Source: a virus. From it: a stretch of DNA of 50,207 bases. Below the pieces are notes generated by a model. It was not told the origin of the DNA and ran no database searches. It saw only the letters and a list, made by a program, of their open reading frames with translations. A program made the translations under genes and the position numbers. Positions within the stretch are counted from its first letter, which is position 1. Each line of letters starts with the position of its first letter. The stretch spans positions 1-50,207 of the IMG/VR virus record IMGVR_UViG_3300005253_000377; one strand, given 5' to 3'. Shown piece by piece: positions 30,102-37,606 of this stretch.

Positions 30102-30228
30102 TGAAATGAAGATAGAATGAACACATGGCTTGAATTGGAATCAATGTTGGTTGCAACAGCAGTATTTCGAATTGATAGGTGATTGCAAGCACTTATTAGT
30201 TTAAGCCATGTGTTTGTTCTATCTTTTT
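30102..30228 (+). ncRNA. Structured RNA with 22-bp closing stem
   Basis: 30110-30131 pairs with 30203-30224 over 22 continuous base pairs (20 Watson-Crick, two G-U). A 71-nt inner region can form further short stems (ATCAAT/ATTGAT, GTTGCAAC). Five U follow at 30224-30228, then AAGGGG of the next gene. It may be a discrete phage sRNA ended by its own terminator, or a leader controlling late transcription. It does not obviously match 6S or a phi29-type pRNA. Confidence 0.65.
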
Positions 30229-30238
30229 AAGGGGTATG

Positions 30239-30427
30239 ATGGCTGATATTGCAATATTAGTAAAGAAGTTGATTAACATCAAACGGCTGGCAGACGGTCA
30301 GATCCTTGCTCTCGGTGCTCAAGGACAGGCTATGGACGGCTATACTGAGCTTGCTGAGTATAGATGCCTTATAAACAAACTTGAAGAGGTTGGTGGAGCC
30401 ACAATTCCACCGAAAGGAACCGAATGA
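30239..30427 (+). CDS. First rightward gene, hypothetical
   Basis: 62 residues from MADIAILVKKLINIKRLAD; the ATG at 30239 is spaced better from AAGGGG than that at 30236. Helical, no motif; EVGGATIPPKGTE at the end. Four-base overlap (ATGA) with the next gene. Confidence 0.6.
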   Translation: MADIAILVKKLINIKRLADGQILALGAQGQAMDGYTELAEYRCLINKLEEVGGATIPPKGTE

Positions 30428-30666
30428 AGAAGAACACACTGATCGAAGTTGAGTGGAATGACACGTTTGCTACATGTTCCTGGCATACTGATGCGTCTGC
30501 GAGCAATCTGCCAGTTTGCAAGTGTAAGACGGCGGGATATTTTATCAATAAGGATAAAGTAGCACTACGAGTAAGTCATACAGTTCAGACGGGTCAGTTT
30601 GATGCACGAGACGCGAGTGCAATTCCAGTTGGCTGCATAACGAAGATCAGGAGATTGAAACATTGA
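30424..30666 (+). CDS. Hypothetical beta-rich protein
   Basis: 80 residues. LIEVEWNDTFATCSWHTDAS and VALRVSHTVQTGQFDARDASAIPVG look like a small beta-barrel. CKCK near residue 33. Unknown function, recurrent in phages upstream of packaging genes. Confidence 0.6.
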   Translation: MKKNTLIEVEWNDTFATCSWHTDASASNLPVCKCKTAGYFINKDKVALRVSHTVQTGQFDARDASAIPVGCITKIRRLKH

Positions 30667-30723
30667 CGGGGCTGCTACCCCGCTTTAGTGGCGTGTGAGC
30701 CACAGAACACGAGGGTTGACCTC
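30667..30723 (+). ncRNA. Three consecutive short hairpins
   Basis: Directly after the stop: CGGGG/CCCCG (30667-30682), GTGGC/GCCAC (30688-30703), GAGG/CCTC (30711-30723). All perfect. The first is followed by a short CTTTAG, not a long U-run. Possible attenuator or structured leader for the interrupted ORF at 30782. Confidence 0.45.
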
Positions 30724-30781
30724 ATCCCCAGGCAGGAAATTGAGGTATTTTTCTTGAAACCACTAATAGAAAGGGCGAGAA

Positions 30782-31030
30782 ATGAATTGTACAAAATGTG
30801 TTTCATAAAAAGTATGCTTTATACAAAATCAGATTGAACATTTAGCTGACAGAATGGCTCGACAACCATTTATGGAAGAAGTTGAGATAAGTGCAGAGAG
30901 AACTTCAGTAATGTCTCAGCGATACCAGGCAAAAGTAGAAAAGTCTGAGAATGTTTGTGGTCTACTACGAGGTATAATAGCTTCAAACTGTTCATTATTT
31001 GAGGAAGTGAAAGGGATTAGATGCAAGTAG
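30782..31030 (+). pseudogene. Small ORF interrupted by in-frame TAA
   Basis: ATG at 30782 follows a good AAGGGCG site and reads MNCTKCVS, then TAA at 30806-30808, and then 73 more open codons in the same frame (KVCFIQNQIEHLADRMARQP, later CGLLRGIIASNC) to TAG at 31028. The end overlaps the next gene's ATG by 10 bp, as in a real operon gene. If read through it would be about 82 residues with an N-terminal CxxC. Decayed gene, assembly error or recoding cannot be separated here. Confidence 0.5.
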
Positions 31031-31275
31031 AAATAGTAGCAGGGACAGAAGGAAAAGCTCTATATATTAATGACTATAGAGTAACCGGACCTAAACCCTG
31101 GGCTGGTGGTACAGTAATAGCATCCTTTGACGTTCCACAAGAAGAATTAAAGTGTGCTTTGGAAAGAAGTCTAATGAAGAACTGTGAGGCTCACACAAGA
31201 GTAGAATCGCCGGGGTTATGTTCTGTTTGTCTTGTTGAAGAGCGAGATAAATTACAAAAAGCTATGAGGAAGTGA
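31021..31275 (+). CDS. Small hypothetical protein
   Basis: 84 residues, MQVEIVAGTEGKALYIND then GPKPWAGGTVIASFDV. The C-terminal half has CEAHTRVESPGLCSVC, a likely zinc knuckle, and a helical end. AAAGGG precedes the ATG. Unknown function. Confidence 0.6.
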   Translation: MQVEIVAGTEGKALYINDYRVTGPKPWAGGTVIASFDVPQEELKCALERSLMKNCEAHTRVESPGLCSVCLVEERDKLQKAMRK

Positions 31276-31276
31276 C

Positions 31277-31531
31277 ATGATCCCAAACCCACGCAAGACG
31301 AAACAGAGAAAACCAGGCGAAGGTGCGTTTCCACTTGAGAAGGCTCGTATGTTGTACAACAGTTTCGATGAAGCTGGGCAGGACATGACCTTCGGGCAGT
31401 TTTATAGGGAATTATGCGGAATCGCTGACCTGGATGAGATGCGTAAAGACCTCAGCCGGATTGAATTGGCAAAGGCTCGTGAGAGAAGCAGCCGTCTGTT
31501 GATCGAGAGAGGATTGTTGCGTGCAAATTAA
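31277..31531 (+). CDS. Hypothetical basic/helical protein
   Basis: 84 residues: basic start (NPRKTKQRKPGEG), then helices with MLYNSFDEAGQDMTFGQFYREL and RIELAKARERSSRLLIERGL. The pattern suggests an HTH-like fold without certainty. The next gene begins inside its last codons. Confidence 0.55.
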   Translation: MIPNPRKTKQRKPGEGAFPLEKARMLYNSFDEAGQDMTFGQFYRELCGIADLDEMRKDLSRIELAKARERSSRLLIERGLLRAN

Positions 31532-31685
31532 ACCGATCTACGAACTCCTTATAGAACAACATAAACAGCTTCAGCAGTTTGCACAGATTGTAAACGATGC
31601 AGTTGCTGTCAATAGTTATATGTTGCTTGAGGTTGAGGCACAGTTAAGAGGGGACAAGCCGAAGGAAGAAAAACAGCATGTGTAA
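31521..31685 (+). CDS. Small helical protein, GTG start
   Basis: 54 residues. GTG at 31521, with AGAGAGG about 8 nt upstream, overlaps the previous gene by 11 bp. VQIKPIYELLIEQHKQLQQF followed by SYMLLEVEAQLRGDK is a helical hairpin. The end overlaps the ATG at 31678. Confidence 0.5.
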   Translation: MQIKPIYELLIEQHKQLQQFAQIVNDAVAVNSYMLLEVEAQLRGDKPKEEKQHV

Positions 31686-31932
31686 ATATTGGAAATATGT
31701 TTGTTATCAAATAGATGGTAATCTGGGGGTTTGCCTATTAACTACTGAATGGTGCAAGAACAATCGGGAGTGGTTTCCCAAAGAGAAAGTGTGGCGTAGA
31801 TGTGTGTGGCATTTGCGATTGAAATTATATATTATGAGAGGGGTACATTATGTCAAGCGATGTATTTATTTCCGATGGCTTAACCAGAGAGAGAATATCT
31901 CCGGCGACAGCCAATCTCCAAAGAGAACTTAG
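31678..31932 (+). CDS. Possible Cys/Trp-rich ORF
   Basis: MCKYWKYVCYQIDGNLGVC, then WRRCVWHLRLKLYI. AAGGAAG precedes the ATG and the start overlaps the previous stop, but the last 83 bp overlap the well-supported gene at 31850. Its first 55 codons may be real, with a C-terminus that merely runs on. Confidence 0.4.
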   Translation: MCKYWKYVCYQIDGNLGVCLLTTEWCKNNREWFPKEKVWRRCVWHLRLKLYIMRGVHYVKRCIYFRWLNQRENISGDSQSPKRT

Positions 31933-32248
31933 AGATCTATTACAAACGATTCAAGAAGGTAGTGCTGGTGCATATAGTATTTTAGCAGGACCAGATCAGG
32001 TAATAATTACTACAACGAGTGCGAAGTTGAATACTTTAGGTATTGTTTTCAAAGATGATTTGAGGCGTTTAACAATTATACCTGAAGGTACAAATATATA
32101 TTGGAGTTTGGGCGGTACAGCAAAAAGTGGAATAAATTTATTGCCTCTGGCTTCTTTAGAGCTTGATATAGTAAAATCATTGGCTGAGAAACTTGAGTTT
32201 GTTATGTCAACATCAACAGAAAATCTGACGATAGTGCAGGAAGGATAG
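31850..32248 (+). CDS. Putative virion-associated protein
   Basis: 132 residues, AGAGGGG before the ATG. MSSDVFISDGLTRERISPAT, helical segment, then a beta-rich body (YSILAGPDQVIITTTSAKL, IIPEGTNIYWSLGG). This beta-sandwich-like composition and the following fibre-like gene suggest a small structural or head-fibre protein placed upstream of the terminase. Not recognised by family. Confidence 0.5.
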   Translation: MSSDVFISDGLTRERISPATANLQRELRDLLQTIQEGSAGAYSILAGPDQVIITTTSAKLNTLGIVFKDDLRRLTIIPEGTNIYWSLGGTAKSGINLLPLASLELDIVKSLAEKLEFVMSTSTENLTIVQEG

Positions 32249-32255
32249 GTGACAT

Positions 32256-32912
32256 ATGAAGCTGTATCCACTTTATAATAACCAGACCCTGCTTACGTCG
32301 AGTTCTCCCACGTTTGCAGGACTAATACTTGCCGGAAATAGTGCAACCTTAGAATTAGTAGATGATAGCGGAAATGACGCTATTATAAAGGCGGGTGATT
32401 CTCAGTTGACAATTTCAGCAGACCCCAATGCTGCTGTTGCGAGCACTGATATGGTGTTCAAGTTGGATGGAGCAGAAGTAGCAAGATTTCAACAAGGCGG
32501 AGAATTTCAAAGCCTTGAGTCAATAATTGCTAAAAAAGGATTTGCAACGCAATTATGGGATATAGCAGGTGGAAATTGGGAAACAGCAGTAGTAAACATA
32601 GAATATTATAGTCCTAATCAATGTGGTGGAATATATGGAACTATTTATAGGCAATATTTTACTACAGCCTTAACTTCAACTAATCCACGACTTGATAATG
32701 GGGGTATTGTTACAAAAATGGTGGATTATGTTCTTCATACTCAATATACATCATCAGCCCGTGGTGTAGGACACGGTAATATGACCGCTTATGGAAGTAG
32801 TGATAATCATGCCTATCTTATGTTAAGTGGGATATCTGGCGGTGGGGATTTGTCTTTCGCACTTGATGGTTATTCAGTACTTACTGGTTGGGTTGATTAT
32901 ACTCGTTCTTAA
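32256..32912 (+). CDS. Fibre- or decoration-like structural protein
   Basis: 218 residues. The N-terminus contains SSSPTFAGLILAGNSATLEL, close to ASPTFAGLTLTD in the tail fibre at 49677, and DMVFKLDGAEVARFQQGG, a pattern of phage fibre shafts. The C-terminal half is aromatic and Gly/Ser-rich (YGSSDNHAYLMLSGISGGGD), a likely receptor-binding or trimer domain. It is separated from the tail module by 17 kb, and might be a second receptor-binding protein. Confidence 0.6.
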   Translation: MKLYPLYNNQTLLTSSSPTFAGLILAGNSATLELVDDSGNDAIIKAGDSQLTISADPNAAVASTDMVFKLDGAEVARFQQGGEFQSLESIIAKKGFATQLWDIAGGNWETAVVNIEYYSPNQCGGIYGTIYRQYFTTALTSTNPRLDNGGIVTKMVDYVLHTQYTSSARGVGHGNMTAYGSSDNHAYLMLSGISGGGDLSFALDGYSVLTGWVDYTRS

Positions 32913-32931
32913 AGGGAGAAGTGATGAAGAA

Positions 32932-33198
32932 ATGGATACAAAGATGCGAAGAATCAAGAAAGAAATAATGTGTGGGTGTAATAATAAGCCGTGTGATGAA
33001 CCATGCAGAACACATAATCTTAACCATGAGTGGGGTTGGTGTGGAGCAGCGTATGAAAGAGAAAAACCTAAAAGACAAATTAGAAGCCGGAGACAAAAAG
33101 CGAGCGGGTCGCCTGTTATCGACGTTTCTGCGAGAGATCGCACAGGAAAAGACAGAGATACTAAGCGTCGAAGGCGGCGTGCCGAAACAGGTTACTAA
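32932..33198 (+). CDS. Possible Cys-rich small ORF overlapping small terminase
   Basis: Starts considered: ATG at 32932 or 32968 (MCGCNNKPCDEPCRTHNLNH). Six Cys in 25 residues followed by EWGWCGAAYEREKPKR suggest a zinc protein; the second half is Arg-rich (RRRRRAETGY) and overlaps the small-terminase frame for 146 bp, where it looks non-coding. A 14-codon leader (MKKWIQRCEESRKK, 32924-32968) ends in TAATG with it. Confidence 0.35.
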   Translation: MDTKMRRIKKEIMCGCNNKPCDEPCRTHNLNHEWGWCGAAYEREKPKRQIRSRRQKASGSPVIDVSARDRTGKDRDTKRRRRRAETGY

Positions 33199-33439
33199 GG
33201 CACGAGCACTTGCTGCTCAGATCTGGCGTAGGGCACTCGGTACATATGTTTATATTGATCCTGTGACTGATGCTACGAAGCAGCCGCCGCCCGACAAGCA
33301 GATGATCGAACTGATTTTCGATAGGTGTGAGGGCAAGGTCGGAACCCATGATGAGGAAGTGAAGAAAGATGCGAGTGTGCCTGACAAAGTAAGTCAGGCG
33401 AACAAGGATAAATTAAACAAGATGGCGCGGAAGAAATAG
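33053..33439 (+). CDS. Small terminase subunit candidate
   Basis: 128 residues from MKEKNLKDKLEAGDKKRAG at 33053 with GGAG upstream. Helical N-terminus (LLSTFLREIAQEKTEIL), TKARALAAQIWRRALG, then a Lys-rich C-terminus (DKVSQANKDKLNKMARKK). Size, charge and position directly before the large terminase fit a DNA-recognition subunit. No clear HTH is recognised, so the name rests on context. Confidence 0.6.
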   Translation: MKEKNLKDKLEAGDKKRAGRLLSTFLREIAQEKTEILSVEGGVPKQVTKARALAAQIWRRALGTYVYIDPVTDATKQPPPDKQMIELIFDRCEGKVGTHDEEVKKDASVPDKVSQANKDKLNKMARKK

Positions 33440-33440
33440 T

Positions 33441-35351
33441 ATGCCAAAGGGATTCGTACAAAAACCTGAACTGTCAACACCTTTTCCAGACTTTCCAGAG
33501 TTTTGGCATTGCCCGAAGACTGGGCTGATAGTTCCTAAACGGGATGCTGCTAATAGACAATATCGTGAAAATATTTTGAGAGAAGCTGAAGATAACCTGG
33601 TGATGCAAAAAGATTTATTAGCAGCTTGTAAAGAAAGTTTTCTTTATTGGCTCAATACTTTTGCTTGGACATACCACCAGGAAGATATTTGTCCAATAAC
33701 ACACAGAAAGAAACCATCAGAAATTGCTGATCATCCATTTATTTCGTGGCCGGTACAAGACAGGGTTGCTGATGAGTTAGAAACAATATTTACTAATGGT
33801 GGTGATCTTTTGTGTAAAAAATCACGAGAAATGGGGGCAAGTTGGGAATTTCTTGATTTTTTACATTGGTTGTGGCTGTTTAGAGAGAAAACAGAAATAC
33901 GTGAAATGTCACATAAGGAAGGATTAGTAGACGGTGTTTCAGATTCATTATTTTGGAAGCATGATTATACTAATGCTTGGTTGCCTTTATGGATGCGACC
34001 GCCTGGTGTATTAATACGTGGGCGTGAAAACAGAACAAAATTACGTATCTATAATGAGTTGAACAGTAGTACAATCGCTGGTGAATCAACTACAGCAGTA
34101 TCATTAAGCGGTGGACGGTGTGCTATATTGTTGCTTGATGAATTTTCAAAATGTGAAAATGGTCAACAGATAAGATCTGCTACACGTGATGTTGCGGCTT
34201 GTAGAATAATTAATAGTACGCCATTCGGGGCTGGTACGGAATACACGCGATGGAAAAACAGCGGTCAAATTAAAGTTATTGAAATGATGTATTGGGACCA
34301 TCCTGAGAAGGGTGCAGGACGTTATATTAGGAAGGATGATCTTGGAAGGTTCCACATAAGGTCGCCCTGGTTCGACATCGAAGACGCTGCCAGATCTCCA
34401 CAAGAAGTAGCCCAGGAGATTCTCGCCGAGGATATTGAATCGGGTGACACTGTGTTCACGATCACGAATATAGAGAAACACATGCAAGCGAATGTGCGTG
34501 AACCTAAAGTTAAGTTCAACGTAATCTTAAAACGCGACATACCAAACGCTAAAGTGATGACATTCATACAGCGACGTAGTATCGACGCTGTAGATATTAG
34601 AAAGGCACGCGATGGAAAACTCTTGTGGTACGGATCTCTTGTCTTCGGAAGACCAGACCAATCTAAACAATATATCTTTGGGATTGATACAAGTAAAGGA
34701 CAGGGTGCTTCAGAATCAGTTATCTCAATCAAATGTAAAGAAACTGGTAGAAAAATTGGAAGGTGGTCTGGTGCTAATAGTCCCCCTTACGAGTTCGCTC
34801 GGATTGTTATTGCTGCTGCACTTTGGTGTGGAGGAGCTAATCCGCGACGGTTACCTTTTCTTAAATGGGAAGAAAATGGACCAGGATGGGATCTCGGACG
34901 GCTCATTGTAAAAGAGTTTCATTATCCTTATTATTACACACCAGAGAAACCCGGTATGATAGGAAGCGGGATCCCTAAGAAGCAGCGGAAGTATGGCTGG
35001 CACAATAGCAGACAAACGAAGATGGAGCTTCTGGATTTGTATAATCGTAAACTTGCTCATGGTGGTTATGTGAATCCAGATAAGAAGTCATTAGAGCAAT
35101 GTAAGTTGTATATTCATTATCCTGGCGGTGGGCTTGGCCCGGCTGAGATGGTGTTTGAGTCTGCATCGGCACGATTGTTACATGGTGACATCGTGATGGC
35201 CGACGCTCTGACACTTGAGGACGACCGGATACCACAGGTGAGACATAAAGGGTTGCTCGCACCGAAGGGATCATTTGCATGGCGTAAAGATCAAGTGATC
35301 AAGAAGAAAAAGAAAACAAAAACTTGGCGTAAACAGTTCTCGTTTGTATAA
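33441..35351 (+). CDS. terL: Terminase large subunit
   Basis: 636 residues. A Walker-A-like CKKSREMGAS at 125-134 (the degenerate form common in terminases) is followed by Walker B AILLLDEF at 228-235. The C-terminal nuclease domain begins near 408 with IFGIDTSKGQG, the first acidic residue of an RNase-H-like fold, and has DIVMADALTLEDD near 590 for the last acidics. The enzyme pumps DNA into the prohead and cuts it. The basic, Lys-rich end (KKKKKTKTWRKQ) is notable. The portal gene follows after 10 bp. Confidence 0.88.
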   Translation: MPKGFVQKPELSTPFPDFPEFWHCPKTGLIVPKRDAANRQYRENILREAEDNLVMQKDLLAACKESFLYWLNTFAWTYHQEDICPITHRKKPSEIADHPFISWPVQDRVADELETIFTNGGDLLCKKSREMGASWEFLDFLHWLWLFREKTEIREMSHKEGLVDGVSDSLFWKHDYTNAWLPLWMRPPGVLIRGRENRTKLRIYNELNSSTIAGESTTAVSLSGGRCAILLLDEFSKCENGQQIRSATRDVAACRIINSTPFGAGTEYTRWKNSGQIKVIEMMYWDHPEKGAGRYIRKDDLGRFHIRSPWFDIEDAARSPQEVAQEILAEDIESGDTVFTITNIEKHMQANVREPKVKFNVILKRDIPNAKVMTFIQRRSIDAVDIRKARDGKLLWYGSLVFGRPDQSKQYIFGIDTSKGQGASESVISIKCKETGRKIGRWSGANSPPYEFARIVIAAALWCGGANPRRLPFLKWEENGPGWDLGRLIVKEFHYPYYYTPEKPGMIGSGIPKKQRKYGWHNSRQTKMELLDLYNRKLAHGGYVNPDKKSLEQCKLYIHYPGGGLGPAEMVFESASARLLHGDIVMADALTLEDDRIPQVRHKGLLAPKGSFAWRKDQVIKKKKKTKTWRKQFSFV

Positions 35352-35361
35352 GGAATAGAAG

Positions 35362-37167
35362 ATGCACATAAATATAGATCCAAAACGTTTGCAACAAGCC
35401 GCCAAAGATGGATTTGATCGGGTTAGAATATATCGTAAAGCACGAGCGATGTTCATTAAGGAGTTTACTGGCCAGTATTTCAGGAACACACACGGATTGA
35501 CCGGCGATACTCCTATTAATCTACTCTTCACGACGATTAGAGCTTATATCCCTAATCTCGTGATGAAGACTGGGATTAATAAAGTCACGACTGAGATTAT
35601 GGATCATAAGTTTACGGCTGAACTTCTGGGATATGGACTCGATGCTTTGCATAAAGACATCAAGTTGAAAGATAAACTACGTGCCTGGATTGTGGACGCG
35701 ATCTTCGGGATAGGGATCATGGAAACATCTTTAGGTATATCTGATAATCTCATTGGTATAGGTGATGTTGATATGGACCCCGGAGAGATATACTCACAGG
35801 TTATAGATCTTGATGACTTTACATTCGACCCTGCTTGTACTGATCTCAAGCGAGCGTTCTTCTTGGGCCACATAGTGCGTTGCCCCAGAGCAGAACTCCA
35901 TGCGATTGAAGATCTTGATACTGAACTTATAAATAGATTACCTAAAGCATTACTCGAAGGAAAGAAACGAGACGAGAAACAAGTAGAAAATATCAGTCAG
36001 AATACCACGAAGCAACTGGATATGCAGGATATTGAAGACTATGTGGAAATTGTTAAACTATGGATACCGAGTGCTAATGCTATAGTTTATATACCTGATC
36101 CACGCAGACTTACTTTTGATAAATTTATTGGTGTTAAAGAATTTTATGGTCCAAGTACAGGGCCATATAATTTCTTAGCACTAACGCCACCTGTGCCGAA
36201 CAATCCGTTGCCTGTAGCTCCAGTTGGAATCTGGTATGATTTGCATAATATGACGAACCGAGTGTTCAAGAAACTTATGGACCAGGTTGATAATCAGAAG
36301 GATATTATCTTCTATCGTCCTGAACTCGGTGACGTGATGCAGGATGTAATTGACGCTGGTAATCTGGATACTATCGCCTGTTCTGATCCTGAAGGTATTA
36401 AGATGCAATCGTTTGCTGGTCAGAATCAGATGAATGTAGAGATGGCTGATAGATTGCAGGGGTGGTATAATTATATAGCTGGTAATCCAGAACAGATTGC
36501 GGGAGTACAACAGAGATCAAAGACAGCTACACAGGCACAGATCATGCAAGCTAATTCAAGCATAACTTTGAACGACATGCGTGACATTATTTATGATAGA
36601 ACTGCTGAGATTAGTCAGATACATTGTTGGTATTTGTGGACTGATCCGATGATTAAAGTGCCGAAGTCGAAGCGTGAGTCAGGTGACAAGGAAGTACAGT
36701 TGTGGCTTACTCCTGAGCAGATGCAGGGTGACTTCCTTGAGTTTACATTCAAGATTCAGCAGCGATCTATGTCACGGTTGGACCCGCAGACTCGATCTAA
36801 TCGGATTGTGCAGTTTGCTGTGAATATAATACCCGGCAGCGTGATGGCAGCGATGCAGATGGGCCAGATGGGTATGCAGTTTAACTTACAGAAATATTTA
36901 ACTAATCTTGCAGAAGAACTTGATGTTGGTGATTTTATGATGGATGTGTTTTATGATCCTGAACACGAACAGAAGATGGCAACGATAGCACAGATGGGGC
37001 CACAGGATCCTGGTAAGGCTGGTGGTGGACTGACACCAGGTGGTGTGATGCAACAGGGTGGCTCACCTATTAAACAGAGTGCACCAACACAGAAACAAGA
37101 GTTTAATCAGAATGTTCAGGCTGGTGCGAATGAGGCACAGCAGGCGAGAACTTCGGGGGGGTATTGA
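35362..37167 (+). CDS. Portal protein
   Basis: 601 residues. After an N-terminal RLQQAAKDGFDRVRIYRKARA, a long alpha/beta body includes LLFTTIRAYIPNLVMKTG and ITLNDMRDIIYDRTAEISQI, the helical stem-type region of portals. The C-terminus is Gln/Met/Gly-rich (GGGLTPGGVMQQGGSP) and low complexity. It follows the terminase and precedes the scaffold and capsid genes, and the size fits the dodecameric head-tail connector. One-base overlap region (TGATG) with the next gene. Confidence 0.8.
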   Translation: MHINIDPKRLQQAAKDGFDRVRIYRKARAMFIKEFTGQYFRNTHGLTGDTPINLLFTTIRAYIPNLVMKTGINKVTTEIMDHKFTAELLGYGLDALHKDIKLKDKLRAWIVDAIFGIGIMETSLGISDNLIGIGDVDMDPGEIYSQVIDLDDFTFDPACTDLKRAFFLGHIVRCPRAELHAIEDLDTELINRLPKALLEGKKRDEKQVENISQNTTKQLDMQDIEDYVEIVKLWIPSANAIVYIPDPRRLTFDKFIGVKEFYGPSTGPYNFLALTPPVPNNPLPVAPVGIWYDLHNMTNRVFKKLMDQVDNQKDIIFYRPELGDVMQDVIDAGNLDTIACSDPEGIKMQSFAGQNQMNVEMADRLQGWYNYIAGNPEQIAGVQQRSKTATQAQIMQANSSITLNDMRDIIYDRTAEISQIHCWYLWTDPMIKVPKSKRESGDKEVQLWLTPEQMQGDFLEFTFKIQQRSMSRLDPQTRSNRIVQFAVNIIPGSVMAAMQMGQMGMQFNLQKYLTNLAEELDVGDFMMDVFYDPEHEQKMATIAQMGPQDPGKAGGGLTPGGVMQQGGSPIKQSAPTQKQEFNQNVQAGANEAQQARTSGGY

Positions 37168-37532
37168 TGGAACTCAGGCATGATTGGACGTTTATATGTT
37201 CAGAAGGCTGTGGTCGAGTAATCGAAAAGGATGAGGATCCTTATGATGGTAATTATAGCACTTACTGTTGTGGTGAAGATATGCAACGAGTGTATCCAAA
37301 TCACAAACAGTTTCATATAGTTGGTGCTGCATACATACGAACAAAATATTCTGATTCGTTGGCTGTGAGCATGAGTCAGATTGCAGAACATAGGGAGAAA
37401 TTTCCAGGTGTTAAAATAGATAGCCAGGGTAGACCTGGGTTTGATACTGTGAGACAACAAGATAAATATCTGGAAGCAAGCGGGATGATTAAGCACCCGC
37501 AGAAAATAAGAAAGTTGAAGCAGCTAACCTAA
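37167..37532 (+). CDS. Hypothetical zinc-ribbon protein in head module
   Basis: 121 residues from the ATG at 37167 (a TTG at 37164 also opens the frame). FICSEGCGRVIEKDEDPYDG and YCCGEDMQRVYP give two Cys pairs of an FmdB-like ribbon. The rest is helical with MSQIAEHREKFPGVKID and KYLEASGM. Inserted between portal and scaffold; may be a head-assembly factor. Confidence 0.6.
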   Translation: MELRHDWTFICSEGCGRVIEKDEDPYDGNYSTYCCGEDMQRVYPNHKQFHIVGAAYIRTKYSDSLAVSMSQIAEHREKFPGVKIDSQGRPGFDTVRQQDKYLEASGMIKHPQKIRKLKQLT

Positions 37533-37606
37533 AAATTAACCTAACCTTCTGTGTTAACCTGCTTGTTGCTGGTTAACCTGGAAGCAGCTTAGTTGAGAGG
37601 ATAGAA

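Noticed and set aside
30667-30730. tRNA gene after the 30424 ORF
   Set aside because: There are three hairpins in the right size range but no acceptor stem pairing, no TTC-type T-loop and no CCA. Not a credible tRNA.
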